A DNA stretch of 64,000 nucleotides. Source: Moraxellaceae bacterium. GTDB lineage: Bacteria > Pseudomonadota > Gammaproteobacteria > Pseudomonadales > Moraxellaceae. Both the position numbers and the translations under genes were made by a program. Of the stretch, positions 8,723 to 16,162 are shown piece by piece (the first letter of the stretch is position 1; each line of letters begins with the position of its first letter). Below the pieces are notes generated by a model. That model was not told the origin of the DNA and made no database searches. It saw only the letters and a list, made by a program, of their open reading frames with translations. The stretch lies in assembly GCA_024234595.1 (NCBI GenBank), contig JACKNZ010000014.1, positions 1 to 64,000 of the forward strand, read 5' to 3'.

Positions 8723-9673
8723 ATGTTAACACTCTATCCAGAAATTCAACCTTATCATCAGTTTCACTTACAAGTGGATGAAACTCATCGTTTATATATT
8801 GAAGAAAGTGGTAATCCCAAAGGCATTCCTGTGGTGTTTTTACATGGTGGGCCGGGTGCGGGTACACAGCCGTGGCATCGCCGCTTTTTTGACCCAACGG
8901 TGTACCGAATTGTATTGTTTGACCAACGGGGTGCAGGGCAATCCACGCCTCATGCCAGCTTAGAAAATAATACAACGCCTCATTTGATTGCTGATATGGA
9001 ACAAATTCGTCAGCATTTAGGGATAGAGCAATGGCTTATTTTTGGTGGCTCTTGGGGTTCAACCTTAGCCATTGCTTATGCAGAAGCGCATCCACAACGG
9101 GTATTAGGTTTAATTTTACGAGGCATTTTTTTGTGCAGACGTGAAGATTTATTATGGTTTTATCAAGAGGGGGCAAATCGTATTTTCCCTGATGCGTGGC
9201 AAGATTATGAAAAAGCCATTCCTCCAGAAGAACGCCATGATTATATGGCGGCGTATCATCGGCGTTTAACAGGTGAAGATGAGTTGGCGCAAATGGCCGC
9301 AGCAAAGGCTTGGTCGGTGTGGGAGGGGATGTGTTCAACGCTAAAACCGAATCCGAATGTGGTACACCATTTTGCGGATCCACATGTTGCCTTGTCTTTG
9401 GCTCGCATTGAAAGTCATTATTTTGCCCACGATATATTTTTACAACCCAATCAATTGTTGAATGACGCGTATAAATTAAACGATATTGATGGTGTGATTG
9501 TGCATGGCCGTTATGATGTGGTTTGTCCATTAGATGGTGCATTTGCTTTGCATAAAGCATGGCCGCGTAGCGAACTACATATTATTCGTGATGCAGGTCA
9601 TTCAGCAGCAGAAGCGGGGATCATTGATGCTTTAGTGAAAGCAACGAATGATTTTGCCTTGAGATTGGCATAA
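8723..9673 (+). CDS. pip: Prolyl (proline) iminopeptidase
   Basis: 316 aa from ATG 8723, which follows AAAGGA; the in-frame GTG at 8693 lacks a site and adds a non-conserved extension. It is an alpha/beta-hydrolase of peptidase family S33: oxyanion motif HGGPGAG, DQRGAGQS, nucleophile elbow GGSWGS, and the C-terminal catalytic His in DAGHSA with Asp in the preceding GRYDVVCP segment. It removes N-terminal proline from peptides in the cytoplasm. Length and motifs match the 310-320 residue bacterial enzymes. It is followed by dtd after a short REP-like hairpin. Confidence 0.93.
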   Translation: MLTLYPEIQPYHQFHLQVDETHRLYIEESGNPKGIPVVFLHGGPGAGTQPWHRRFFDPTVYRIVLFDQRGAGQSTPHASLENNTTPHLIADMEQIRQHLGIEQWLIFGGSWGSTLAIAYAEAHPQRVLGLILRGIFLCRREDLLWFYQEGANRIFPDAWQDYEKAIPPEERHDYMAAYHRRLTGEDELAQMAAAKAWSVWEGMCSTLKPNPNVVHHFADPHVALSLARIESHYFAHDIFLQPNQLLNDAYKLNDIDGVIVHGRYDVVCPLDGAFALHKAWPRSELHIIRDAGHSAAEAGIIDALVKATNDFALRLA

Positions 9674-9674
9674 T

Positions 9675-9706
9675 CCCTCACCCCAACCCTCTCCCAATGG
9701 GAGAGG
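9675..9706 (+). repeat. REP-like hairpin (family A) that contains the dtd ribosome-binding site
   Basis: A CCCTCACCCCAA leader precedes an 8-bp perfect stem: CCTCTCCC at 9688-9695 and GGGAGAGG at 9699-9706, loop AAT. The right arm is also the best Shine-Dalgarno match for the ATG at 9716, spaced 9 bp. Confidence 0.7.
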
Positions 9707-9715
9707 TGGTTTTAA

Positions 9716-10165
9716 ATGAGTGTGCTCATGAAAGGTTTGATTCAGCGTGTCAGCCATGCACAAGTGGTTGTTGATGGAGAGGTGGTTGGTGCAATCGAGA
9801 AGGGATTGTTGTTGCTGCTTGGCGTAGAGCAGGCAGATACCGAGCAACAAGCTGATAAATTGCTTCATAAAGTCTTAAATTATCGCATTTTTGCTGATGA
9901 ACAAGGCAAAATGAATTTAAGTGTTAAAGATATTGGTGGCGGTTTATTAGTGGTTTCACAATTTACCTTAGCCGCAGAAACAAAAAAAGGCTTAAGACCC
10001 AGCTTTTCGAGTGCGGCTAATCCAGCATTAGCAGAGCAGTTATATCAATATTTTGTGACTCAGGCGCAACAACAGCATAGCATCGTTGCAACAGGCATTT
10101 TTGCTGCCGATATGAAAGTTAGCTTGTGTAATGATGGGCCAGTGACGTTTATGTTGGATGGGTGA
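9716..10165 (+). CDS. dtd: D-aminoacyl-tRNA deacylase
   Basis: 149 aa. Diagnostic motifs are SQFTLAAETKKGLRPSFSSA, which carries the catalytic-site Gln/Thr region, and the C-terminal NDGPVTF, which forms the cross-subunit Gly-cisPro-type pocket in known Dtd dimers. The enzyme hydrolyses D-amino acids wrongly attached to tRNA. Two starts are possible: ATG 9716, with GGGAGAGG 9 bp upstream, or ATG 9728, which gives the canonical MKGLIQRV beginning but has only a weak site. The favoured ribosome site is the 3' arm of a family A hairpin. The gene faces tatC across a B element. Confidence 0.92.
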   Translation: MSVLMKGLIQRVSHAQVVVDGEVVGAIEKGLLLLLGVEQADTEQQADKLLHKVLNYRIFADEQGKMNLSVKDIGGGLLVVSQFTLAAETKKGLRPSFSSAANPALAEQLYQYFVTQAQQQHSIVATGIFAADMKVSLCNDGPVTFMLDG

Positions 10166-10190
10166 GGAGTGTTCACTCCGTTATTTTTTA

Positions 10191-10287
10191 GGACTTACGC
10201 GGTTATCGCTTATTTGCTCACTAAATAATCGTATCTGACGATTATTTAGTTCGAAAAACGCGCTAATTTTGGCAAAATGCGTAAGTC
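10191..10287. repeat. B element copy 1 (about 97 bp, GGACTTACGC ends)
   Basis: Begins GGACTTACGC and ends GCGTAAGTC. The left arm (10191-10221) has the same sequence as in the three other long copies, and the right arm is nearly the same. The centre is its own 12-bp perfect hairpin: CTAAATAATCGT, loop ATCTG, ACGATTATTTAG. The right end touches the tatC stop codon at 10288-10290. It probably also acts as a bidirectional terminator between the convergent dtd and tatC. Confidence 0.85.
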
Positions 10288-11016
10288 TTATTCTTCTTTC
10301 TTCTCTAAAAACCGTCCAAAAAACAAACCTACCTCAAATAACATCCACATTAATACCGCAAGCACCGTCATCGACAGCGCATCGGGCGGCGTAACAAACA
10401 TGGCAATCGCAAAACAAATAACAATAATATAACGGCGTTTTTCGGCCAAGCTCTCGGTGCTAATAATACCTGCCATAATCAGTAGCAGTACTAATACAGG
10501 AATCTCAAAGGTAAAGCCAAACACCAAAAAGAATTTTAAACAAAAGTCTAAGTAGGCATTAATGTCGGTCATAAAGCTGACGTGTTCAGGCGCAACACTG
10601 ACAAAAAACTTTAAGACAGGCCCTAGCGTGACAAAATAGGCAAATGAAATACCTACATAAAATAAAATTACACTCGAAACCAGTAAAGGAATCGCCAGCT
10701 TTTTTTCATGTTTATACAAGGCAGGCGCAATAAATGCCCATACTTGATACAGCACATAAGGAATCGCAATAAAAAAAGCAACAAAAAAGGTGAGCTTAAA
10801 GGGGGTTACAAAAGAGGAGGTAATGTCCGTAGCCACCATACTACTACCTACAGGTAATAACTGACGCAGTGGTGCTGCTAATAAACTATATAAATCATTA
10901 CGAAAAGCAACCAATGCCAAAAAAAGAATTAAAGTTGCACCAATAATGTGCATTAGCCGAGTGCGTAACTCAATTAAATGTGCCACAAGTGGCATTTCGT
11001 CTTGGTTTGTATCCAA
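10288..11016 (-). CDS. tatC: Sec-independent (twin-arginine) translocase subunit TatC
   Basis: 242 aa with six transmembrane segments. The N-terminal cytoplasmic part (HLIELRTRLMH) and the P-x-x-x-Y-Q-x-W-A-F-x-x-P-x-L motif in the first loop region are those of TatC, the receptor that binds RR signal peptides of folded exported proteins. It is last in a tatA-tatB-tatC run, 11 bp after tatB. The charged tail KKEE is followed at once by the stop codon, which abuts a B element. Confidence 0.96.
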   Translation of the reverse strand: MDTNQDEMPLVAHLIELRTRLMHIIGATLILFLALVAFRNDLYSLLAAPLRQLLPVGSSMVATDITSSFVTPFKLTFFVAFFIAIPYVLYQVWAFIAPALYKHEKKLAIPLLVSSVILFYVGISFAYFVTLGPVLKFFVSVAPEHVSFMTDINAYLDFCLKFFLVFGFTFEIPVLVLLLIMAGIISTESLAEKRRYIIVICFAIAMFVTPPDALSMTVLAVLMWMLFEVGLFFGRFLEKKEE

Positions 11017-11027
11017 AGTGACATCTC

Positions 11028-11456
11028 TTATTGGCTTAGTTTGACCAAATTTACTTTTTCAATACTATGCTGATGGTCTGTTGAGCCGTTGTTAAGGGCG
11101 GATGGAGCTATGTGCTCTTCAATTTTTGAAGATTCTTCTTGTACCACAGGTGCAGCATCGACAGTTTGTGAGGCATCATGAATGTGTTGATGAATTGAAT
11201 TCTCAACCGCCTGAATTTCTTCGGTAACAGGGTCTGTGGCTGCTTTTAGCCGAGCAATTTCATCATTCATACGTTGTTTAAGTTCGGCAGCAGAGACTTC
11301 CTTTTCAATTTCGGCTTGAATATCAATCACTGTACGGCGGATACGGCCAAGCCATGCGCCAGCCATGCGCGCAGCATGGGGCAGTTTTTCGGGGCCAAGC
11401 ACCACAAGAGCAACAATGCCCAATAAAATTAACTCGCTAAAACCAACATCAAACAT
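11028..11456 (-). CDS. tatB: Twin-arginine translocase subunit TatB
   Basis: 142 aa. An N-terminal membrane helix (MFDVGFSELILLGIVALVVL) is followed by the conserved GPEKLP hinge, then an amphipathic helix with R-rich face and a long acidic variable tail. The E in FSEL near residue 8 is the TatB hallmark. It shares a base with the end of tatA (both at 11456), giving tight translational coupling, and forms the substrate-receptor complex with TatC. Confidence 0.95.
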   Translation of the reverse strand: MFDVGFSELILLGIVALVVLGPEKLPHAARMAGAWLGRIRRTVIDIQAEIEKEVSAAELKQRMNDEIARLKAATDPVTEEIQAVENSIHQHIHDASQTVDAAPVVQEESSKIEEHIAPSALNNGSTDHQHSIEKVNLVKLSQ

Positions 11457-11704
11457 TAGACGTTATCTTTTTTGACAGTGTTAACAGGCGTTGCTGTGCT
11501 ATCAATTGGCGCATTTTGGCTAATTTGAGCAGGTGGCGGTGTTTGGGAATTAGCCGCGGCTTGTTCACTATCTTTCATGGAGTCTTTGAAGCCTTTAATC
11601 GCACCACCTAAGTCTTTGCCTAAGTTTTTGAGTTTGGATGTGCCAAATAGCAATACCACGACAACTAGCATAATAAGTAAATGAGAAATTGATAAACCAG
11701 CCAT
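11456..11704 (-). CDS. tatA: Twin-arginine translocase subunit TatA
   Basis: 82 aa with one N-terminal membrane helix, the FG hinge (LLFGTSKLKNLGKDLG) and an amphipathic helix. A Gln/Pro-rich tail follows. TatA oligomers supply the transport path for folded proteins. It sits 11 bp after hisE in the long leftward operon, an arrangement I recognise from Pseudomonas. Confidence 0.95.
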   Translation of the reverse strand: MAGLSISHLLIMLVVVVLLFGTSKLKNLGKDLGGAIKGFKDSMKDSEQAAANSQTPPPAQISQNAPIDSTATPVNTVKKDNV

Positions 11705-11715
11705 AATGTTGCCTC

Positions 11716-12057
11716 TTATTTGGTCGTGTGTTGACGAGCTGCTTTTTCAGCGTGACCCGAGATATGCAAACGTCGCGCCAATTCGTCAATAACTGCTTGG
11801 GACGGTATATTAAAATGCCCCAACATGACAAGCGTATGAAACCATAAGTCAGCAGTTTCATAAATTAAATCGTCTGTATTACCTGATAGTGTAGCATCTT
11901 TGGCGGCAATAATGGTTTCGGTGGTTTCTTCGCCAACTTTTTCTAAAATTTTGTTAATGCCTTTATGATACAGACTAGCCACATAGGAAGATTCTGCTGT
12001 AGCATTTTTGCGCTGCGCTAAAATTTTATCAAGTTCGGCTAAAATATCAGTGGTCAT
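11716..12057 (-). CDS. hisE: Phosphoribosyl-ATP pyrophosphatase
   Basis: About 113 aa from ATG 12057 (MTTDILAELDKIL). A longer frame opens at 12081 but lies inside hisI and is not conserved. The MazG-like all-alpha fold is indicated by KVGEETTETIIAAK with its acidic metal-binding residues and by DLIYETADLWFHTLVML. It converts phosphoribosyl-ATP to phosphoribosyl-AMP, the second step of histidine synthesis. The start overlaps the hisI end by 11 bp, so the two steps are translationally coupled. Confidence 0.94.
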   Translation of the reverse strand: MTTDILAELDKILAQRKNATAESSYVASLYHKGINKILEKVGEETTETIIAAKDATLSGNTDDLIYETADLWFHTLVMLGHFNIPSQAVIDELARRLHISGHAEKAARQHTTK

Positions 12058-12448
12058 GTTTGGGATGCTCGTAAATGGCATGAGGGTCTTTTAACACAGG
12101 TTCAACAATTTGCCATTGTTGATTATCGTCTAGTGTACGATAAAAACATGATTGGCGTCCTGTGTGGCAGGCGATTCCGCCTAATTGTTCAATTTGTAGA
12201 ATGATAACATCAGCATCACAATCTAATTGTATTTCTTTGACAACTTGAATGTGACCAGATTCTTCACCTTTATGCCAAAGTTTTTTGCGTGAGCGTGACC
12301 AATAAACACCACGTTTGGTGTCTGCTGTTAATTGCAAGGCTTCTTTGTTCATCCATGCCACCATTAATACCCGACCTGTTTGGGCATCTTGGGCAATGGC
12401 AGGAATCAAACCTTGTTCGTCAAATTTTACGGTGTCGAGAAAAGTCAT
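12047..12448 (-). CDS. hisI: Phosphoribosyl-AMP cyclohydrolase
   Basis: 133 aa. Conserved features are MVAWMNKEAL, GVYWSRSRKKLWHKGEESGH and the metal-ligand region DCDAD with GGIACHTGRQSCFYR, whose Cys residues bind zinc in homologues. It opens the purine ring of phosphoribosyl-AMP, the third step of histidine synthesis. The ATG at 12448 overlaps by one base the stop of the preceding antitoxin-like gene (TGATG), so its translation is probably coupled to that gene. Confidence 0.95.
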   Translation of the reverse strand: MTFLDTVKFDEQGLIPAIAQDAQTGRVLMVAWMNKEALQLTADTKRGVYWSRSRKKLWHKGEESGHIQVVKEIQLDCDADVIILQIEQLGGIACHTGRQSCFYRTLDDNQQWQIVEPVLKDPHAIYEHPKHDH

Positions 12449-12663
12449 CAGTGATTACCAGTACGATTGGCCATAATTTCTGCGACTAAGGAGTCAACAC
12501 TATCAGGAGTTCGTGTATTTTGACGAGAAAGTGTGTAATCGCCTGTACCACGTTCAAATTGTTGCAAAAAACGTAATAGGCCATCTGTTCCTAGCTCTTT
12601 TTGCAAAATTTCTAAGCCGACCATCTGTATTTGGTGGTCGCTTTTGTCATGAATAGAAATCAT
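12448..12663 (-). CDS. Small putative antitoxin paired with a PIN-domain protein
   Basis: 71 aa from ATG 12663, preceded by GAAGAGG; a TTG in frame at 12678 is less likely. It has no known DNA-binding fold that I can see. The core GLEILQKELGTDGLLRFLQQFERGTGDYT resembles small proteins I remember encoded directly downstream of PIN genes in cyanobacteria and archaea. It overlaps the PIN gene by 17 bp and hisI by 1 bp. The role as antitoxin is inferred from position and size; the usual VapBC order (antitoxin first) is reversed here. Confidence 0.6.
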   Translation of the reverse strand: MISIHDKSDHQIQMVGLEILQKELGTDGLLRFLQQFERGTGDYTLSRQNTRTPDSVDSLVAEIMANRTGNH

Positions 12664-13096
12664 AAAGCACCTCTTCAAGCCATTTTAACGGATTGGCAAC
12701 ACGTAGTTTTGATTGGTTAATCGTTAAAGCTTTTTTTAAGAATTTATCATCCACTGTTAATAGTATATCAGCTCTAAAAGTAGCACATGCTAAATGCAGT
12801 GCGTCAAACGCTTTTATGCCAGCCTGTTCAAAATCCTTAGCATTTTGAATTATATCTGTAGAAATCAATATATTCTCTGTGGCTGGCGTTAGTAAAAGAT
12901 TTAGATATTTCTGCCTTAATAGATCAGGTGTTTTACGAATTTCTAATTGTAAAACTTCGCTTGTCAATAATTGATATTTGCCTTGTTCGCACCAACTGAC
13001 AATAGTTTTAATAGCTTCTGTTTCTAAATGAATCCGTGGGTCTGCTTGATTATCAAAAGGTCTATTTAAACAGCAAGTATCTAAATAAATTTTCAT
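12647..13096 (-). CDS. PIN-domain putative ribonuclease toxin
   Basis: 149 aa from ATG 13096; upstream in-frame codons lie inside ubiB. The PIN fold is shown by MKIYLDTCCLNRPFD with the first catalytic Asp, a central Glu (EVLQLEIRK), AFDALHLACA with the third acidic residue, and LLTVDDKF with the fourth. PIN proteins are Mg-dependent RNases, typically VapC-type toxins. The ATG shares one base with the ubiB stop (TAATG), and the 3' end overlaps the small partner gene by 17 bp. It lies inside a conserved ubiquinone-histidine-Tat operon, which makes it an accessory insertion. Confidence 0.82.
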   Translation of the reverse strand: MKIYLDTCCLNRPFDNQADPRIHLETEAIKTIVSWCEQGKYQLLTSEVLQLEIRKTPDLLRQKYLNLLLTPATENILISTDIIQNAKDFEQAGIKAFDALHLACATFRADILLTVDDKFLKKALTINQSKLRVANPLKWLEEVLYDFYS

Positions 13097-14733
13097 TACA
13101 CCAACACTCGCCAAATCACCGCTATCACTACTAAACCTGCACAAATTAGCGCAAACAATCCATCACTAGCACTCACACCTGCCGCACCCGTTAATACCGC
13201 TAAAAAGGCTAACCAATCTTGGCGACGACTTTGGGCTAATTGATAGTGTAAGTTTTGCAGCTCACGCCATTGTTTTTCTTGCCATGCGTTATTTTGTTTT
13301 AAACCACGCAAACTATCATAAATCAAATTGGGCAATTCGGCTAAACCTAAGACCATAGCAGGGGTTTGTTGGCCGAGTTTTTTCATTGACTCAACAGGGT
13401 TTAGGCGAGTGCTTAACCATTGAGCCAATAATGGCTTGCCTAATGACCAAATATCTAAATCAGGATACAGCTCACGCCCTAAGCCTTCAACATGGACTAA
13501 TGTTTTTAGCAGTAGGACTAATTGGGGCGGGATTTCCAAATGATAGCGTCGTGCGACTTCTAAAATATCCATTAAAATCGGTGCAAAATCCAATTCAGCA
13601 ATCGATTTTTGTAACATCGGGCTTAACAGACGGCGCATCTCGCGGGTAAGAGCAGGAGTATCTGTTGACGGTGGAATCCAGCCCGCTTGAGCAGCAATAT
13701 TAATCAATTGTTGAAAGTCATGTTGCATTACGGCCATCATTAAGCGTGCAACTGTTAAATGGTCTGTGTCGCTTAATTCACCCATAATCGCACAATCTAA
13801 GGCAATATATTTAGGATTTTCGGGCTTAGAAATATCAACAAAAATATTACCAGGGTGCATATCAGCATGAAAAAAGTTGTGATTAAACACCTGCGTAAAA
13901 AATATCGTTAAGCCTTTTTCGGCTAAGACTTGTAAATTAACACCTTTTTCGATGAAAGTTTTTTTGTCCGAAATCGGTACACCATAAATCCGTTCAGCCA
14001 CCATCACTTGCGAACGACACCATTTATGATGCACTTCGGGTATATAAATCAACGAAGAGTTTGGAAAGTTATTTCTCATTCGTGTGGTGTTTGCGGCTTC
14101 TTGGAGTAAGTCTATTTCACTTAATAAAACTTGCTCATAGTCACAAACCACATGATGTAAATGTAGGGCGGCGGCGGCAGGTGTGCGTTCTTCTAACCAC
14201 AAGGAAGCGGTTTTTAAAATAGCAAAATCCTGGCTAATCGCTTGTTCTAAGTTGGGACGAACAATTTTAACAATTACCTCACGACCATCGACTAAGGTGG
14301 CGGTGTGCACTTGGGCAATAGAGGCGGCGGCTAACGGTGTTTGTTCAAAAGAGCTAAAAATATCCGCCAGTGGTGCATTTAGTTGTTGCTCAACAATTTG
14401 TGTGGCTAACAAACTCTCAAAGGGAGGGACTCGATCTTGTAGTTTACTGAGTTCGGCAATCCAATTAGGCGGTAATAAATCGGCGCGTGTTGATAATAGC
14501 TGACCGAGTTTAATAAATAACACACCTAACTCTTGTAGCGCTAAGCGTAAACGTTCACCATCATCATAAGTGGTTAACACAGGGTTAGACCACCATGCAG
14601 GGTGAATACGTAAAATGAATAAACCTAATTTAACAGGCAGTGGAACAGGCGCATCTGCGGGAATCAGGGTATCTAAACGATAGGCCGCACAAATACGCCA
14701 GATTTCTAATAAACGGGGCAGATGTTGAAGCAT
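13096..14733 (-). CDS. ubiB: Ubiquinone biosynthesis kinase-like protein UbiB
   Basis: 545 aa, normal for the family. The atypical kinase features are present: the KxGQ motif (FIKLGQLLSTRADLLPP), the Ala-rich loop AAASIAQVH in place of a P-loop, HADMHPGN as catalytic loop, and D in LDCAIMG as the metal-binding Asp. The C-terminus has two predicted membrane helices. It has ATPase activity in homologues and is needed for coenzyme Q synthesis, probably by extracting lipid precursors from the membrane. It lies 11 bp after ubiJ and overlaps the PIN gene by one base. Confidence 0.95.
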   Translation of the reverse strand: MLQHLPRLLEIWRICAAYRLDTLIPADAPVPLPVKLGLFILRIHPAWWSNPVLTTYDDGERLRLALQELGVLFIKLGQLLSTRADLLPPNWIAELSKLQDRVPPFESLLATQIVEQQLNAPLADIFSSFEQTPLAAASIAQVHTATLVDGREVIVKIVRPNLEQAISQDFAILKTASLWLEERTPAAAALHLHHVVCDYEQVLLSEIDLLQEAANTTRMRNNFPNSSLIYIPEVHHKWCRSQVMVAERIYGVPISDKKTFIEKGVNLQVLAEKGLTIFFTQVFNHNFFHADMHPGNIFVDISKPENPKYIALDCAIMGELSDTDHLTVARLMMAVMQHDFQQLINIAAQAGWIPPSTDTPALTREMRRLLSPMLQKSIAELDFAPILMDILEVARRYHLEIPPQLVLLLKTLVHVEGLGRELYPDLDIWSLGKPLLAQWLSTRLNPVESMKKLGQQTPAMVLGLAELPNLIYDSLRGLKQNNAWQEKQWRELQNLHYQLAQSRRQDWLAFLAVLTGAAGVSASDGLFALICAGLVVIAVIWRVLV

Positions 14734-14744
14734 CCTATAATTCC

Positions 14745-15410
14745 TTAGCTATTTTGCTCCCTTTCCCCATCAGGGAGAGGGTTGGGGTGAGGGGATGAAA
14801 TTTTTTCTTTTAATAACGCAATACGTGCTTCTAGACGCTCAATATCGGTGCGAAGTTCTTGTACTTCTTCAATAAAGTCATCAACTTGCCATTTGCGTGG
14901 TAAGAGTTGTGATTCTTCGCGTAAAAACTCACCACCATGTGTTAAAAAGCTTTGTGCCGCTTGTTTGGCAAAACTAAATAAACTACGAATGCCTTGGCCA
15001 ATTTGTTGAGCAGGAATATCACCAATCAATTGACTTAAACCAAACTCCCAATCAATGTCTAACGCTAAGCCAATTTGTTGTAGCGTCTGCAAAAAGAAAA
15101 TATCACCCTCAAGTTGTAAACCACTTTGAGTAATTGCTTGGTCTTTGTTGAGGGCTTGTTTAATGTAATCAAAACTTGTGGCGGTTACAGTGGCGGTTGG
15201 CTCTAAGCTTAAGTGGTCTTCGGCAGGGGTTAAACGGACTTTACCATCATCAAAAAATACCAAAATACTCAAGTCGGGGTACTGAATATTTAATAATAAA
15301 CTTTTGCCTGTTTGTGCATTTAGTTGTAAACGAGTGGCAGGGTCTAAGTCTAAGGCTTTATTGAGCATATCCTCAAAAGCGGCCAAGGCGATGACGGTCG
15401 GTAATAACAT
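14745..15410 (-). CDS. ubiJ: Ubiquinone biosynthesis accessory factor UbiJ (SCP2 domain)
   Basis: 221 aa. An N-terminal SCP2 lipid-binding domain (about 1-110) is followed by a helical region and a coiled coil near the C-terminus (VDDFIEEVQELRTDIERLEA). UbiJ organises the soluble Ubi complex and binds hydrophobic intermediates. It lies between ubiE and ubiB as in Pseudomonas. The last ~18 residues (KISSPHPNPLPDGEREQ) are encoded by a family A repeat (14758-14794), so the natural C-terminus has been replaced or extended by repeat sequence. Its start overlaps the ubiE stop by one base. Confidence 0.92.
   Translation of the reverse strand: MLLPTVIALAAFEDMLNKALDLDPATRLQLNAQTGKSLLLNIQYPDLSILVFFDDGKVRLTPAEDHLSLEPTATVTATSFDYIKQALNKDQAITQSGLQLEGDIFFLQTLQQIGLALDIDWEFGLSQLIGDIPAQQIGQGIRSLFSFAKQAAQSFLTHGGEFLREESQLLPRKWQVDDFIEEVQELRTDIERLEARIALLKEKISSPHPNPLPDGEREQNS
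14758..14794. repeat. REP-like repeat (family A) inside the 3' end of ubiJ
   Basis: CCCTTTCCCC and GGGAGAGGG form an imperfect hairpin, followed by TTGGGGTGAGGGG, the same block as in the copies at 9675, 44847 and 62390 in the opposite orientation. It is translated as SSPHPNPLPDGERE in UbiJ. Confidence 0.85.
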
Positions 15411-16162
15411 TATTTATAGCCTCGATGTAAAGCCACAATACCACCTGTTAAATTGTGGTAATCACAACTGATAAAACCTGCATTTTGCATCATGTCTTTT
15501 AGGGTGTTTTGGTCGGGATGCATCCGAATAGATTCGGCTAAATAACGATAACTATCAGCATCTTGGGTGATGAGTTGCCCCATTGCAGGTAACACACTAA
15601 ACGAATAAGCATCATAAACTTTGGATAAAGGCTCATAAATTGGCTTAGAAAACTCTAACACTAATAAACGGCCATTGGGCTTTAACACCCGATACATAGA
15701 GCGTAAGGCCGCATCTTTGTCGGTGACATTACGCAAACCAAAGGCAATGGTAATAATATCAAAAGTGTTGTCGGCAAAAGGCAAGCACTCAGCATTAGCT
15801 TGCACATATTCCACGCCCGTATAACCACCATCAATCAGCTTATCTCGACCGACTTTGAGCATAGAATCGTTAATATCGGCTAACACCACTCGACCATTTG
15901 CACCCACTTCACGGGCAAAAACACGCGCTAAATCACCTGTGCCACCTGCAATATCAAGCACTTGCTGACCACGACGCACACCAGATAAGGTAATGGTAAA
16001 ACGTTTCCACAAGCGATGAATACCCATTGACATCAAATCGTTCATTAAATCGTATTTGGCAGCAACAGAATGGAATACTTCAGCAACTTTTTGGACTTTT
16101 TCTTCTGTTTTAACGGTTTGATAGCCGAAGTGAGTAGTAGAGTTGTCTTTGGAGTGAGTCAT
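15410..16162 (-). CDS. ubiE: Demethylmenaquinone/2-methoxy-6-polyprenyl-benzoquinol methyltransferase
   Basis: 250 aa. A class I SAM-dependent C-methyltransferase with UbiE signatures YDLMNDLMSMGIHRLWKR, the SAM-binding glycine loop VLDIAGGTGDLA, ADINDSML, and the C-terminal RVLKPNGRLLVLEFSKP. It methylates the ring carbon in ubiquinone (and menaquinone) synthesis at the inner membrane face. It is the first gene of the ubiE-ubiJ-ubiB run, joined to ubiJ by a one-base overlap. The 350 bp upstream contain repeats and presumably the operon promoter. Confidence 0.96.
   Translation of the reverse strand: MTHSKDNSTTHFGYQTVKTEEKVQKVAEVFHSVAAKYDLMNDLMSMGIHRLWKRFTITLSGVRRGQQVLDIAGGTGDLARVFAREVGANGRVVLADINDSMLKVGRDKLIDGGYTGVEYVQANAECLPFADNTFDIITIAFGLRNVTDKDAALRSMYRVLKPNGRLLVLEFSKPIYEPLSKVYDAYSFSVLPAMGQLITQDADSYRYLAESIRMHPDQNTLKDMMQNAGFISCDYHNLTGGIVALHRGYK

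Noticed and set aside
9036..9560. 174-aa open frame on the minus strand inside pip
   Set aside because: Shadow of a clearly real gene; the protein is His/Pro/Leu-rich with no domain or ribosome site.
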